From positions 124,001 to 188,000 of the forward strand of contig NZ_VTZU01000004.1 of NCBI RefSeq assembly GCF_008370685.1: a stretch of 64,000 nt of DNA, in the 5' to 3' direction. Below are positions 16,310 through 25,501 of the stretch, one piece after another. Both the position numbers and the translations under genes were made by a program. How positions within the stretch are numbered: the stretch's first letter is position 1; each line of letters begins with the position of its first letter. The notes below the pieces were generated by a model, which worked only from the letters and a program-made list of their open reading frames with translations, searched no databases and had not been told where the DNA came from. This stretch comes from Aquimarina sp. RZ0 (GTDB taxonomy: Bacteria; Bacteroidota; Bacteroidia; Flavobacteriales; Flavobacteriaceae).

Positions 16310-19156
16310 ATGAATAAATTTTTATTCGTTACATATTCATTGTGTATTACGTGCTTTTCATTTGGACAAAATGAACAAAAATTGATTGAAATTGGAGAGT
16401 TGTTTAATAAAGGGAGTTATTATTTATACTCGCATAATGATAGTGTTCATAAATACCTTGAAAAAAGTTTGGAGCTCTCATATGAAATTGATGATTTAGA
16501 ATGGAAATTATCCAATTTACTCTATCTTATTAATGCTGAGGATTATCACTATGATTTAGTTTCATTCGAAAAGAATTTAAACCTAATGGCATCAATTCTC
16601 AAAAATGACAAGCGCTTAGATACGCTTATGAATAAATCTGTGTATGTCAAAAATTTTCTAATCCAAAAAGGGAACTATCACTATAAAATTAAAAACTATA
16701 CTACTGCTAAGCTTAGTTTTCAAGAACTTATCGATCTGTTAGAAAAATCTGAATTAGATGTCTTGACTATCGAAGATAGAACACTTTTATTTAGTACGTA
16801 TAATTATTTAGCTTCAATTAATGAAGCAACAGGTAAAAATAAATCAGCAAAAGATTTCTATAAGAAAAGTCTGTTGATAGGAGAAAACTACGAAATAGGA
16901 AATTCACACGCAAGAATCGCAGGTACCAAAGGGAGATTGGCAGCAGTTTTTGAGAATGAAGAAGATTATACCGTTGCCAATAGTATATTGGGAGAAATAC
17001 TTCCCTTATACATATCTCTAAAAGATAATCCTAGAATTAAAAATAATCTTCTTTCTACATATCAGCGCTTATCAAGAAATTACTTGTTTCAGGATAGTAT
17101 TCCTAAAGCTATCGATGTTTTAAAAGAAAGTGAGCTGTATTATTCAGAAAATGATGCTTTTGAACGATTGGCAATTCTTTTATATGGAGATATTTATTTT
17201 GCAGACAAACAGTATGATATAGCGTATACCTATTATCAGGATTACCTGTCTAAAACACAAACTTATCGCGGCAATCAAAAACATCAGGATATTGCAGAAG
17301 CCTATACTCGTTTGGGTAAGTTGGATGTAGAAATAGGAAAGCCAAAAGAAGCATTAGTTCAATATCAAAAGGCATTGATGCAGTTGTCTTCGACATTTGA
17401 GAGTGAATATATTACTGAGAACCCTACTCCGGAAAAAGTGTCATCAAAAATAGAACTCATTAAAATACTCAGAGAAAAACTGAAAACTTTGCAAGTTTTG
17501 TATGAAAAAAACAGTGATGTAGAAAACCTAAAAATAGCATTGACGACTTCCTATACTATTATAGCTGTTCTGGATGTGTTAAAACCAGAGTTTGAGAGTA
17601 AAGTAGATAAACAATTTCTGATTTCTGATATGTATCCTGCTTTTCATACTATGGTTGCCATTGCGTATAACTTATATAAGGATACCCATGATGTCAATTA
17701 TATTGCAGACGCATTTCATTTTATGGAGAAAAGTAAAAGTATACTTCTTCTTCAAGCTACCAGAAGTGCTCAAGCTAGTTCATTTGGTAATATTCCAGAA
17801 AAAATAATAGATCAAGAACAGCGATACAGAGCCCAAATCATTCATTTGGAAAAAAAATTATTTAATCAGAAGTCTAATACAGTAGTTTTTGATTCGCTTT
17901 TTAAACTCAAAAACAAATACTATGATTTTATTACGGATATTGAAGAGAAATATCCTAAATATTATGATCTGAAATATAATAATAGTGTGGTAAAACTGGA
18001 GAACCTACAAGAAATATTAGGAGATACTAAAGCGCTGTTTAGTTACTTTTCTTCTGGAGATTATCTTTTCCTAATTACATCAGAAAAAGAAGATGCTAAT
18101 TTTTATAAAATACCTTTTGGGGCTGAGATCAAGAATAGTATAGAAGTATTTTATAGTAAAGTATCCGTGTTGGATATTAATGATTTACCTGTTATATATG
18201 AGGTAGGTAATTACTTGTATAAAGAGTTGTTAGAAGAACCACTGCAGGGAATCACATCAAAAGAATTAATTATCATACCAGATGATATATTGAATTATGT
18301 ACCATTTGAAGCGCTTTCTACTGCAGAGACATCAGGAGGGTATCTTATAAAAGAATACCAGATAAGTTATAGTAATTCTGCGACCTTATTGCAGGAACAA
18401 TTAACAAATCACAAAGAGGATGAGAATAGGGTATTGGCATATGCTCCAACTTTTGAAGGAAGACACAGAGAGGTAAATAATAGAACGAAGTTCGGGCCAT
18501 TACTTTACAATACTGAAGAGGCAAAAACCATTACCGAATATTTTAATGGTAAAGCGGTTCTCGGGCAGGAAGCTTCACTACATTCCTTTACTAGTAATAG
18601 TGCGGCATATAATATCCTTCATTTTGCGACACATGCTGCAGCAAATGATGAATTCCCTGATTATTCATACTTAGCATTTGCAACAACAAAAGAACAAAAT
18701 CTTTTGTATGTAAAAGATTTATATGCGTATAATATCAATGCAGATTTAGTGACATTAAGTGCCTGTCAAACTGGATTAGGAAAACTACAAAAAGGAGAAG
18801 GAATGCTAAGCCTGGCCAGGGGTTTTAACTATGCCGGAGCTCGTTCATTAGTAACCACATTATGGAAAATTAATGATCAAACAACTTCAAAATTAATAGG
18901 TAATTTTTATAAGAACCTGAGTAATGCATCCCCAAAGGACGCAGCACTTAGAAATGCGAAATTAAAATACTTATCTTCTGTAGATGATGAATTGCTAACA
19001 CATCCATACTACTGGTCAGGATTTATAATTTCGGGAAACACTTCTTCATTAACATCAGGCAATACATATATATATTGGTGGTTACTACTGCTTATTCCAT
19101 TAATAGTGGCTATTTACAAGAAAAGAAAATCTAAAAAAATTAATCTAAAACCTTAA
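16310..19156 (+). CDS. Membrane-anchored TPR-CHAT domain protein (caspase-like)
   Basis: A 948-residue protein. A signal peptide (MNKFLFVTYSLCITCFSFGQ) is followed by TPR repeats over about residues 60-420, an alpha-helical linker, and a C-terminal CHAT domain. The catalytic pair is visible: His775 in HFATHA and Cys819 in LSACQTGLG, followed by GEGMLSLARGFNYAGARSLV and TTLWKIND. Near the end, YIYWWLLLLIPLIVAI (about 920-935) is a membrane helix with a basic tail, so the CHAT domain should face the periplasm. CHAT proteins are caspase/separase-related proteases. The 3' end overlaps the convergent anti-sigma gene by 17 bp. A link between the two is inferred from position and topology. Confidence 0.9.
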   Translation: MNKFLFVTYSLCITCFSFGQNEQKLIEIGELFNKGSYYLYSHNDSVHKYLEKSLELSYEIDDLEWKLSNLLYLINAEDYHYDLVSFEKNLNLMASILKNDKRLDTLMNKSVYVKNFLIQKGNYHYKIKNYTTAKLSFQELIDLLEKSELDVLTIEDRTLLFSTYNYLASINEATGKNKSAKDFYKKSLLIGENYEIGNSHARIAGTKGRLAAVFENEEDYTVANSILGEILPLYISLKDNPRIKNNLLSTYQRLSRNYLFQDSIPKAIDVLKESELYYSENDAFERLAILLYGDIYFADKQYDIAYTYYQDYLSKTQTYRGNQKHQDIAEAYTRLGKLDVEIGKPKEALVQYQKALMQLSSTFESEYITENPTPEKVSSKIELIKILREKLKTLQVLYEKNSDVENLKIALTTSYTIIAVLDVLKPEFESKVDKQFLISDMYPAFHTMVAIAYNLYKDTHDVNYIADAFHFMEKSKSILLLQATRSAQASSFGNIPEKIIDQEQRYRAQIIHLEKKLFNQKSNTVVFDSLFKLKNKYYDFITDIEEKYPKYYDLKYNNSVVKLENLQEILGDTKALFSYFSSGDYLFLITSEKEDANFYKIPFGAEIKNSIEVFYSKVSVLDINDLPVIYEVGNYLYKELLEEPLQGITSKELIIIPDDILNYVPFEALSTAETSGGYLIKEYQISYSNSATLLQEQLTNHKEDENRVLAYAPTFEGRHREVNNRTKFGPLLYNTEEAKTITEYFNGKAVLGQEASLHSFTSNSAAYNILHFATHAAANDEFPDYSYLAFATTKEQNLLYVKDLYAYNINADLVTLSACQTGLGKLQKGEGMLSLARGFNYAGARSLVTTLWKINDQTTSKLIGNFYKNLSNASPKDAALRNAKLKYLSSVDDELLTHPYYWSGFIISGNTSSLTSGNTYIYWWLLLLIPLIVAIYKKRKSKKINLKP

Positions 19157-19877
19157 GTAGTTGTGTTGCAGATCCTTTTTTAAAAACTCCTTTTTGGATT
19201 ATTTCTTTCAGTATTGCAATAGATTCTTTTTTTCTTTTTTCTTTTAAATAGGCTAGCGCAAGATACCATTTTCCTCTTTCTGCCAGTTGATCATTTAATT
19301 TTATGTGTTGTTCTAAAAGAGGAATAGCTTTTTTAGCATCATCAATTGCCATCAAAGCATTTGCCTGGTATAATAAAAAATAAGGTCTTTTTGTGGTTTC
19401 GAATAAGGTTTCAAATTGAGCAGCTGCCAGTTTATAATTTTCACTCTCGTACGAGGCAAATGCCATGACTTCATTTTCCTCTGTATTTTCTCCTCTAATT
19501 ATCGGAGTAACTACGTTTTTATAAGGTTCAAAATTAGAGGCATAAAGTTTATTGGTGTCCAGAGCGAATGGCCGTAAAAAAGTAATGCTTCCAATCGCAA
19601 CCAAGAGCAGTATAGAAGCGGCTACGAGTATTTTTTTGTACTTTCCAAATAAGGAGATTACCTTGTTTTCCTTCGTATCAATTTTAGTTTCAAAAGTTTT
19701 CATGCTTTTTCGTAGCTCTTCTCTATCTTCTATGCCTGATACTACTTTTAAGTCTTTTAGGAGGGTAACATCGCTTCTGAATGCTGGATCATTTTTTAAT
19801 AAATCGTCAAATTGATCCTTTTCATTTTGGGTAAGTTCTCCTTTCAGGTATTTATCGATTCGCTCTTCCTGTTCCAT
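19140..19877 (-). CDS. Putative transmembrane anti-sigma factor with TPR-like C-terminal domain
   Basis: A 245-residue protein: an acidic helical N-terminal region (MEQEERIDKYLKGELTQNEK, DQFDDLLKNDPAFRSDV) as in cytoplasmic anti-sigma parts, one membrane helix (ILVAASILLLVAIGSITFL, about 84-102), then an extracytoplasmic domain with TPR-like repeats (YKLAAAQFETLFETTKRPYF, AKKAIPLLEQHIKL). Just after the helix is TPIIRGENTEEN; the similar protein at 58112-58855 has YNIIRGENKDS at the same place. It abuts the sigma gene (stop 19878), so it should sequester that sigma factor. No FecR domain is present. The identity as anti-sigma rests on context and architecture. Confidence 0.7.
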   Translation of the reverse strand: MEQEERIDKYLKGELTQNEKDQFDDLLKNDPAFRSDVTLLKDLKVVSGIEDREELRKSMKTFETKIDTKENKVISLFGKYKKILVAASILLLVAIGSITFLRPFALDTNKLYASNFEPYKNVVTPIIRGENTEENEVMAFASYESENYKLAAAQFETLFETTKRPYFLLYQANALMAIDDAKKAIPLLEQHIKLNDQLAERGKWYLALAYLKEKRKKESIAILKEIIQKGVFKKGSATQLLKVLD

Positions 19878-20420
19878 TTAGCTGGGGGTTTTAATTAATT
19901 CCTTTAGGGATTTCAGACAACGTGATTTTTGACTTTTTACTACGTTTTTGTTTTCGTAGCCCAAGCTTTCTGTAATCTCGTCAATCGTTAGTCCGCGATA
20001 ATAAAACAAGGTTAACATTTCTTGACAACGTTTTCCTAAGTTCTTGAAATATTGTCTCAGCAATTGCTGTTTAGAGGTTAATTCTGGCTCTTCAAAAAAA
20101 AACTCTTCATCAGCAGTTTCTTTAAACTCCACAGAATGTTCATAAGGAATGGTTTTTTTTTGTTTTCTTAAAAGATCATAGATCATATATTTTCCTATAC
20201 TGAATAAATATGTTTTGACTGAGCTTTTGATATTATCTAATTTTCCTTGTATAGCATGCTCCCTCAATGCTATAAATGCATCTTGATATACATCAATTAC
20301 TGAATCGTGATCTAGCTCATATTTTTTTGCAAATTGCAAAAAAGAACTGCGATACTCGTTATAAATTTTTTCCAGTGCCTGATTATGGCTTTTTTTTAAC
20401 GTTAAAAGCTCTTCCTTCAT
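19878..20420 (-). CDS. ECF-type sigma-70 factor
   Basis: A 180-residue sigma factor. Region 2 is visible as YRSSFLQFAKKYELDHDSVI followed by DVYQDAFIALREHA, with the -10 recognition helix in VKTYLFSIGKYMIYDLLRKQ. Region 4 is the HTH CQEMLTLFYYRGLTIDEITE then SLGYENKNVVKSQKSRCLKS. It directs RNA polymerase to a small regulon, presumably released when the adjacent membrane protein is inactivated. Its ATG is followed upstream by the long gene-free stretch, so the pair has its own promoter. Confidence 0.9.
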   Translation of the reverse strand: MKEELLTLKKSHNQALEKIYNEYRSSFLQFAKKYELDHDSVIDVYQDAFIALREHAIQGKLDNIKSSVKTYLFSIGKYMIYDLLRKQKKTIPYEHSVEFKETADEEFFFEEPELTSKQQLLRQYFKNLGKRCQEMLTLFYYRGLTIDEITESLGYENKNVVKSQKSRCLKSLKELIKTPS

Positions 20421-21788
20421 ACTTGATAACCTGATTAGGGTAGTAGGTTAGTTTTATCTCCCATTTTATTAAAGTACTCATGCTTCTGAATTCATCAAAA
20501 CAAAACATTCTTTTTAGCAAATATTTTAACTAAAAGTTGATTTTTTATTTATCTGCAGTATTGTTTTTTTTATGTAAACAACAACGAATAAAAAATTTTA
20601 AATAAGCAAATTCAAAGCATATTATAGATACTATTTGGTATTAAAGTTAACCTTTTTTATAGGAAATACACAAACAGATAAAACCAAATAGACAGTCACT
20701 AAGGGAAATTTAAAACTAACCAAATAGGAGGTAGTGGATTGATTTGTAGTGTATTTGGCGCAATAATCTTAAGTGCTATTTTGGATAAAAACGATTAAAA
20801 CTGAAAAAAAAATTGGATAAGAAAATAGTCATTGATACTATATTATGATTTGAAACTACGCATTAAAATTTGCTCTTTTCGTTTATACTTCAAAATATAA
20901 ATCGTAAATAAGAAATACTATGTGCACTCTTATTATTGATGTACCGGAGTGGTTTAAACTTTTTTCTAAATTTAGATTTGAAAATCAGAATAAGATATAA
21001 GTTGGATTATGTAAAAATCATTTTTAATTATTTTTTTAAAATACCGGGGAATTTTCCTTAAAAACAAGTACCTTTAGACCACAAAAAAGGATTAACCATC
21101 TTAAAACCTAATAAATGAAATATTTATTTTCCTACCAATCTGCTAGACCACCATTTTTATATTCAAAAATTGAACACAATTTGTCAAAAATTCATCTACA
21201 GAATAAGGTTTGTTCATAAGGTAAAATTGGGATTTTACCTGTAATAACACAATCTTTAGAAAAAACTAAAGTTATTATGTAAGTATATTCTTCTTTGGGA
21301 GATTAGACATACGATAATTTTGTAGGGTTATTATATTTATATCAAGATATTTTTTTCAAATGTAAGGATGTATCTTACTAATGATATTTGTGTAAATGAA
21401 TTTGACCCTAACTAAATAGTTCTGAAAAATTATTTTGAGTTTTATTGAAAAATTTGCCGTAATTTAATTAGGGTATTTTTGAAGTTATTTGTTTATATAA
21501 TAAAAGAAATGAATATGTTTTTCAGATGTTACAAAGTAGATACTATATTATTCAAATAAAAATAATGAGATTGAAACCTTCATAATTATATATAAGTTGA
21601 GTTTGTGTTAAATATTATAATTAAGTTTCAATTAGATCCTCAGGAGTAGTTAACCTGGGGATCGTTTTTTTTATACCTATACAGGTACAGTAGTGTTTTG
21701 TAAATATAGAATCAGAGAAAAAACTGGATCAAGGCAGATTATGGATTATTCTCGAAATTTGCCTATTCGTTGCCCTTAAATAAAAACA
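20421..21788. other. Gene-free AT-rich stretch between sigma factor and tRNA-Leu
   Basis: About 1.37 kb without a convincing reading frame on either strand. It must contain the promoter of the sigma/anti-sigma pair near 20430-20600. The only clear structure is a strong plus-strand terminator at 21635-21672, which has no recognised gene upstream. Tiny frames of 16-19 codons near 21510-21590 are not supported. Confidence 0.7.
21635..21672 (+). terminator. Strong terminator with no recognised upstream gene
   Basis: Stem GATCCTCAGG (21635-21644) with CCTGGGGATC (21654-21663), 9-nt loop, then G and eight T. All ten pairs form (one G-T). No plus-strand gene ends within 2 kb upstream, so it may close an unannotated small RNA. 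Confidence 0.75.
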
Positions 21789-21820
21789 AAACCCTGACAA
21801 ATAAATATTTATCAGGGTTT
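21789..21820 (-). terminator. Terminator of tRNA-Leu
   Basis: An inverted repeat with ACCCTGA and TCAGGGT arms around an A/T-rich loop. On the minus strand it is followed by a T-rich tract, and it begins 5 nt after the tRNA 3' end. Confidence 0.8.
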
Positions 21821-21824
21821 CTAG

Positions 21825-21906
21825 TACTCAAGGCGGGAATCGAACCCGCACGTCTTGCGACATTGGATTTTGAATCCAACGTGTCTACCAATTCCACCAC
21901 TTGAGC
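21825..21906 (-). tRNA. tRNA-Leu (anticodon CAA)
   Basis: 82 nt on the minus strand. The acceptor stem is GCTCAAG with CTTGAGT (a G-U closing pair), the D-arm contains GGAATTGGTAGACAC, and the anticodon arm is TTGGA-TTCAAAA-TCCAA, giving anticodon CAA (codon UUG). A long variable arm (TGTCGCAAGACG), as in class II tRNAs, and the T-arm GCGGGTTCGATTCCCGC follow. The 3' CCA is not encoded (the sequence runs into CTAG). Confidence 0.95.
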
Positions 21907-21918
21907 AGTAACGGATGG

Positions 21919-21926
21919 CAAAATTA
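21919..21926 (-). promoter_or_regulatory. Promoter -7 element of tRNA-Leu
   Basis: Reads TAATTTTG on the minus strand, an exact match to the Bacteroidota TAnnTTTG element, 12 nt before the tRNA 5' end. No clear TTTG -33 element is seen. Confidence 0.5.
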
Positions 21927-21993
21927 ATAATTATTTTTTTACTAGAGCTATAAAATAAGTAATAAAATAAGAGTCAGAGTTGAAATAAATTTC

Positions 21994-22001
21994 TAAATTT
22001 G
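21994..22001 (+). promoter_or_regulatory. Promoter -7 element of prs
   Basis: TAAATTTG matches TAnnTTTG, 53 nt upstream of the prs start codon. The -33 TTTG is not evident at normal spacing. Confidence 0.45.
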
Positions 22002-22054
22002 CACCTTGTTTTTAGGAAAAGATTTAACTCATTATAAAACAATAATTTACCTCT

Positions 22055-22996
22055 ATGCCTAATGTAATTACAGAAGCTAAGTTTTTTACGTGTAGTCAAA
22101 GTACGGAATTAGCAAAAAAAATAGTCTCGGCTTATGGGTCTAAATTAGGTAATGTAATAACCTCAACCTATAGTGATGGAGAGTTTCAACCTTCTTTTGA
22201 AGAATCTGTAAGAGGGTCTAGAGTATTTATTATTGGATCTACACATCCAGGATCGGATCACTTAATGGAAATGTTGTTAATGCTTGATGCTGCCAAAAGA
22301 GCTTCTGCAAGGCATATAACAGCGGTTTTGCCATACTATGGGTGGGCACGTCAGGATAGAAAAGACAAACCAAGAGTACCAATTGCAGCAAAATTAATTG
22401 CTAAAATGCTTGAAACTGCAGGAGCGACGAGAATCATTACCATGGATTTACACGCAGATCAAATTCAGGGATTCTTTGAGAAACCGGTAGATCATTTATT
22501 TGCGTCAACTATATTTCTTCCCCACTTACAATCGTTGAATCTAAGTGATCTTACGATTGCATCTCCTGATATGGGAGGTTCTAAGCGGGCATATGCCTAC
22601 TCAAAAGCATTACAGAGCGATGTTGTAATCTGTTACAAACAAAGAGCAAAAGCAAATGTAATCTCGCATATGGAGTTGATTGGAGATGTAACGGGTAAGA
22701 ATGTGGTATTGGTTGATGATATGGTTGATACAGCAGGAACACTGACAAAGGCAGCAGATCTTATGATGGAGAGAGGAGCAAAAAGTGTAAGAGCAATTTG
22801 TACGCACCCTATATTATCAGGTAATGCATATGAGAGAGTAGAAAAATCAAAATTAGAAGAACTAATTGTTACTGATTCTATTCCTTTAAAAGGAGAAAGT
22901 AGAAAGATTAAAGTAGTGAGTTGTGCAAATTTATTTGCAGATGTTATGGATAGAGTTCATAATAATCAATCAATTAGTTCTAAATTCGTAATGTAA
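22055..22996 (+). CDS. prs: Ribose-phosphate pyrophosphokinase
   Basis: A 313-residue cytoplasmic enzyme making PRPP from ribose 5-phosphate and ATP for nucleotide, histidine and tryptophan synthesis. Diagnostic stretches are SDGEFQPSFEESVRG, the ATP-loop region PYYGWARQDRKDKPRVPIAA, the divalent-cation motif TMDLHADQIQGFFEKPVDHL, PDMGGSKRAYAYSKAL, and the PRPP-binding loop VVLVDDMVDTAGTL. The length is usual. rplY follows after 28 bp, so the two are probably co-transcribed up to the terminator at 23657. Confidence 0.97.
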   Translation: MPNVITEAKFFTCSQSTELAKKIVSAYGSKLGNVITSTYSDGEFQPSFEESVRGSRVFIIGSTHPGSDHLMEMLLMLDAAKRASARHITAVLPYYGWARQDRKDKPRVPIAAKLIAKMLETAGATRIITMDLHADQIQGFFEKPVDHLFASTIFLPHLQSLNLSDLTIASPDMGGSKRAYAYSKALQSDVVICYKQRAKANVISHMELIGDVTGKNVVLVDDMVDTAGTLTKAADLMMERGAKSVRAICTHPILSGNAYERVEKSKLEELIVTDSIPLKGESRKIKVVSCANLFADVMDRVHNNQSISSKFVM

Positions 22997-23024
22997 ATAA
23001 TAACTATTAATTAATATATTAAAA

Positions 23025-23633
23025 ATGAAATCATTAACAATCAATGCATCTCAAAGAGAAAGCGTAGGCAAAAAAGCAACAAAAGCCTTACGTAATGCTG
23101 GACAGGTACCTTGTGTAATTTACGGTGGAGACACTATTGTACACTTTGCAGCGCCAGAAATCGCTTTTAAAAATCTAGTGTACACTCCAGACGTTCATAC
23201 CGTGGTAATTGAGTTGGATAATGGTACAAAATTAAATGCGATCCTACAGGATATCCAATTTCATCCGGTAACAGATAGAATTTTACATATTGATTTTGTT
23301 CAGATATTTGATGATAAACCAATTACTGTTCAACTTCCATTTAAAACAACCGGAGCGGCAAAAGGAGTGCTTAATGGAGGTGTGTTACGTTTTAACTTGC
23401 GTCGAATTAAGGTAAAAGGATTAGCTTCTAAGCTTCCTGATCTTATCGAGGGCGATATTACAAATCTTAAAATTGGAAACAAACTGTATGTAACAGATGT
23501 AGCCGCTGAAGATTTTGAAATCTTACATCCTGATAATACAGTAGTATGTCAAGTGAGAACTTCTCGTAATGCTGTTGAAGACAGTGATGACGAAGAAGAA
23601 AATACAGAAGCTACTGCAGAAGCTGAAGCATAA
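23025..23633 (+). CDS. rplY: 50S ribosomal protein L25/general stress protein Ctc
   Basis: A 202-residue, long (CTC-type) L25 that binds 5S rRNA. The N-terminal domain starts [20 protein letters not shown] with [15 protein letters not shown] and [20 protein letters not shown]. The C-terminal beta domain ([35 protein letters not shown]) is present. The tail is very acidic ([17 protein letters not shown]), as is common in Bacteroidota. It shares an operon with prs and is followed by a terminator. Confidence 0.96.
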   Translation: MKSLTINASQRESVGKKATKALRNAGQVPCVIYGGDTIVHFAAPEIAFKNLVYTPDVHTVVIELDNGTKLNAILQDIQFHPVTDRILHIDFVQIFDDKPITVQLPFKTTGAAKGVLNGGVLRFNLRRIKVKGLASKLPDLIEGDITNLKIGNKLYVTDVAAEDFEILHPDNTVVCQVRTSRNAVEDSDDEEENTEATAEAEA

Positions 23634-23656
23634 TCTTTTTTGAAAAAATTATATAA

Positions 23657-23697
23657 AAAAAGCATTCTGAGAATTATTCAGGATGCTTTTTTATTTT
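23657..23697 (+). terminator. Terminator after rplY
   Basis: Stem AGCATTCTGA (23661-23670) with TCAGGATGCT (one G-T pair) and a 7-nt loop, followed by TTTTTTATTTTT. Closes the prs-rplY transcript 24 bp after the rplY stop. Confidence 0.85.
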
Positions 23698-23717
23698 TGT
23701 GATAAACTTAAGTTGTT

Positions 23718-24356
23718 ATGATTTCTGTATTCAGAAAATTAGTGTCTAAACAACATACAATCGTAAAAGAAGAAACTCGAGAAGATCTTATGAAAAAATT
23801 TCTTGTTGTAGGTCTTGGTAATATAGGACCAAAATATGCTAATACACGTCATAATGTAGGTTTTAAGATTTTGGATGCGTTGGCAAATTCAGAATCGCTG
23901 ACTTTTGAAACTGAAAAACTAGGAGATTTAACCACTTATAAATATAAAGGAAGGACGATTCTTTTATTAAAACCAAATACGTATATGAATCTTAGTGGGA
24001 AATCAGTTAGGTATTGGTTGACTAAAGAGAAAATTCTCATTGAAAATTTACTAGTGATAACAGACGATATAAATCTTTCTTTTGGGACAATACGATTAAA
24101 AGCTAATGGAAGTGCTGGTGGTCATAACGGTCTTAAAGATATCGAAGCTCAGTTAAATACTTCTAAATATTGTAGATTTAGGTTTGGAGTAGGTGCAGAA
24201 TTTAGTAAAGGTAGGCAGGTAGATTATGTATTGGGAGAATGGAATTCTGAAGAAGAATCCGCTATGCCAGAGCGATTAGACAAGGGGATTGAACTTGTCA
24301 AATCCTTTACTACGGCAGGATTAGCAAATACGATGAATACCTTTAACGGAAAATAA
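23718..24356 (+). CDS. pth: Peptidyl-tRNA hydrolase
   Basis: A 212-residue enzyme that frees tRNA from prematurely released peptidyl-tRNA. The catalytic core starts at MKKFLVVGLGNIGPKYANTR with the active-site His in NTRHNVGF. KPNTYMNLSGKSVRYW, the acid DD in ITDDINLSFGTIRLKANGSA and GGHNGLKDIEAQL follow. The core ATG is at 23790; the first ATG at 23718 adds 24 basic residues (MISVFRKLVSKQHTIVKEET). Such a lead peptide may be real, so I give the longer form but rate the two starts about equal. Confidence 0.95.
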   Translation: MISVFRKLVSKQHTIVKEETREDLMKKFLVVGLGNIGPKYANTRHNVGFKILDALANSESLTFETEKLGDLTTYKYKGRTILLLKPNTYMNLSGKSVRYWLTKEKILIENLLVITDDINLSFGTIRLKANGSAGGHNGLKDIEAQLNTSKYCRFRFGVGAEFSKGRQVDYVLGEWNSEEESAMPERLDKGIELVKSFTTAGLANTMNTFNGK

Positions 24357-24507
24357 GTAGTAGATCTCACAACATTTGTTTAATTTTATATTGTATAAAC
24401 TATACTATTCTAATTAAATGTGGCAAAGCATAATTTTTACCCTGAGCATAGAATATTTTTACCAAAATTACAGTTCTTACCATGAGATATAAAGATCAAA
24501 TCAATAT

Positions 24508-24522
24508 AGATCAAAATGATCT
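24508..24522. promoter_or_regulatory. Short palindrome upstream of ribF
   Basis: AGATCA and TGATCT arms separated by three A, 47 nt before the ribF start. Could be an operator; no flavin riboswitch is seen here. Confidence 0.25.
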
Positions 24523-24568
24523 TCAGTAATTTTCATCTGACTTTTACAAAATCAATAAATAAAATAGG

Positions 24569-25501
24569 ATGAAACGCTATACAGACGCAGATACTTACGA
24601 TAATAAAATACCATCGGTAGTAACTATAGGGACATTTGATGGAGTGCATATAGGACATAAGAAAATAATCGAACAGCTAGTCGAAGCTGCAATGCAAAAT
24701 AACCTGGAATCAGTTATTCTTACTTTTTTTCCTCATCCTAGAATGGTTTTGCAAAAAGACACGAATATTAAACTTATTAATACCATTGATGAACGGATAC
24801 AGATACTAGAAAAGACGGGATTAGATAATTTGGTCATTCATCCGTTTACTAAAGCATTCTCACGTCTTAGTGCAGGAGAGTATGTGGAAAAAATGCTTGT
24901 CGAAAAACTTAATGTGCGCCATGTAATTATTGGGTATGATCATAGATTTGGTCGAAATCGTAATTCGAATATTATAGACCTGGCGTCATATGGTATCCAA
25001 AATGATTTTACTGTAGAAGAGATCTCTAAGCAGGATATAGACAATGTAGCTGTGAGTTCTACTAAAATCAGAGAAGCGTTACTTGACGGAGATATTACAA
25101 AGGCCAATGTGTACTTAGGTTATAATTTTATGTTGACAGGGAAAATAGTACGAGGTAAAGAGCTTGGACGCACGCTGGAATATCCTACTGCTAATTTGCA
25201 TATAAAGGAGAACTATAAGTTAATTCCAAAAAAAGGAGTATATATTGTAAAATCCGAGATTGAGAATAAAACTTGTTATGGGATGATGAACATAGGTAAT
25301 AACCCCACAGTAAATGGCACGCATCAAACGATAGAAACTCACTTTTTTGATGCTTCTTTTAACTTGTATGACAGGAAAATACAAATTGAAATGTTAAAAC
25401 GTATAAGAGATGAGAAAAAATTTGATTCTGTAGAAGATTTAAAAATGGCGATGCAACAAGATGAAAATTTCTCTCGGGAATATATAAATTCCATACTATG
25501 A
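24569..25501 (+). CDS. ribF: Bifunctional riboflavin kinase/FAD synthetase
   Basis: A 310-residue enzyme that phosphorylates riboflavin to FMN and adenylates it to FAD. The N-terminal nucleotidyltransferase has VVTIGTFDGVHIGHKKI (with the HxGH motif), LTFFPHPRMVL and IGYDHRFGRNR. The C-terminal kinase has LGYNFMLTGKIVRGKELGRT, LEYPTANLHI and NIGNNPTVNGTHQTIETHFF. Length is normal. The stop TGA overlaps the start of the following HTTM gene (ATGA), so the two are translationally coupled. Confidence 0.96.
   Translation: MKRYTDADTYDNKIPSVVTIGTFDGVHIGHKKIIEQLVEAAMQNNLESVILTFFPHPRMVLQKDTNIKLINTIDERIQILEKTGLDNLVIHPFTKAFSRLSAGEYVEKMLVEKLNVRHVIIGYDHRFGRNRNSNIIDLASYGIQNDFTVEEISKQDIDNVAVSSTKIREALLDGDITKANVYLGYNFMLTGKIVRGKELGRTLEYPTANLHIKENYKLIPKKGVYIVKSEIENKTCYGMMNIGNNPTVNGTHQTIETHFFDASFNLYDRKIQIEMLKRIRDEKKFDSVEDLKMAMQQDENFSREYINSIL

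Noticed and set aside
20421-21788. 6S RNA, tmRNA or RNase P RNA in the large gap
   Set aside because: None of their conserved cores could be recognised; only an orphan terminator remains.
24357-24568. FMN riboswitch upstream of ribF
   Set aside because: The conserved RFN core (AGGGGCGGGG-like) is not present; only a short palindrome is seen.
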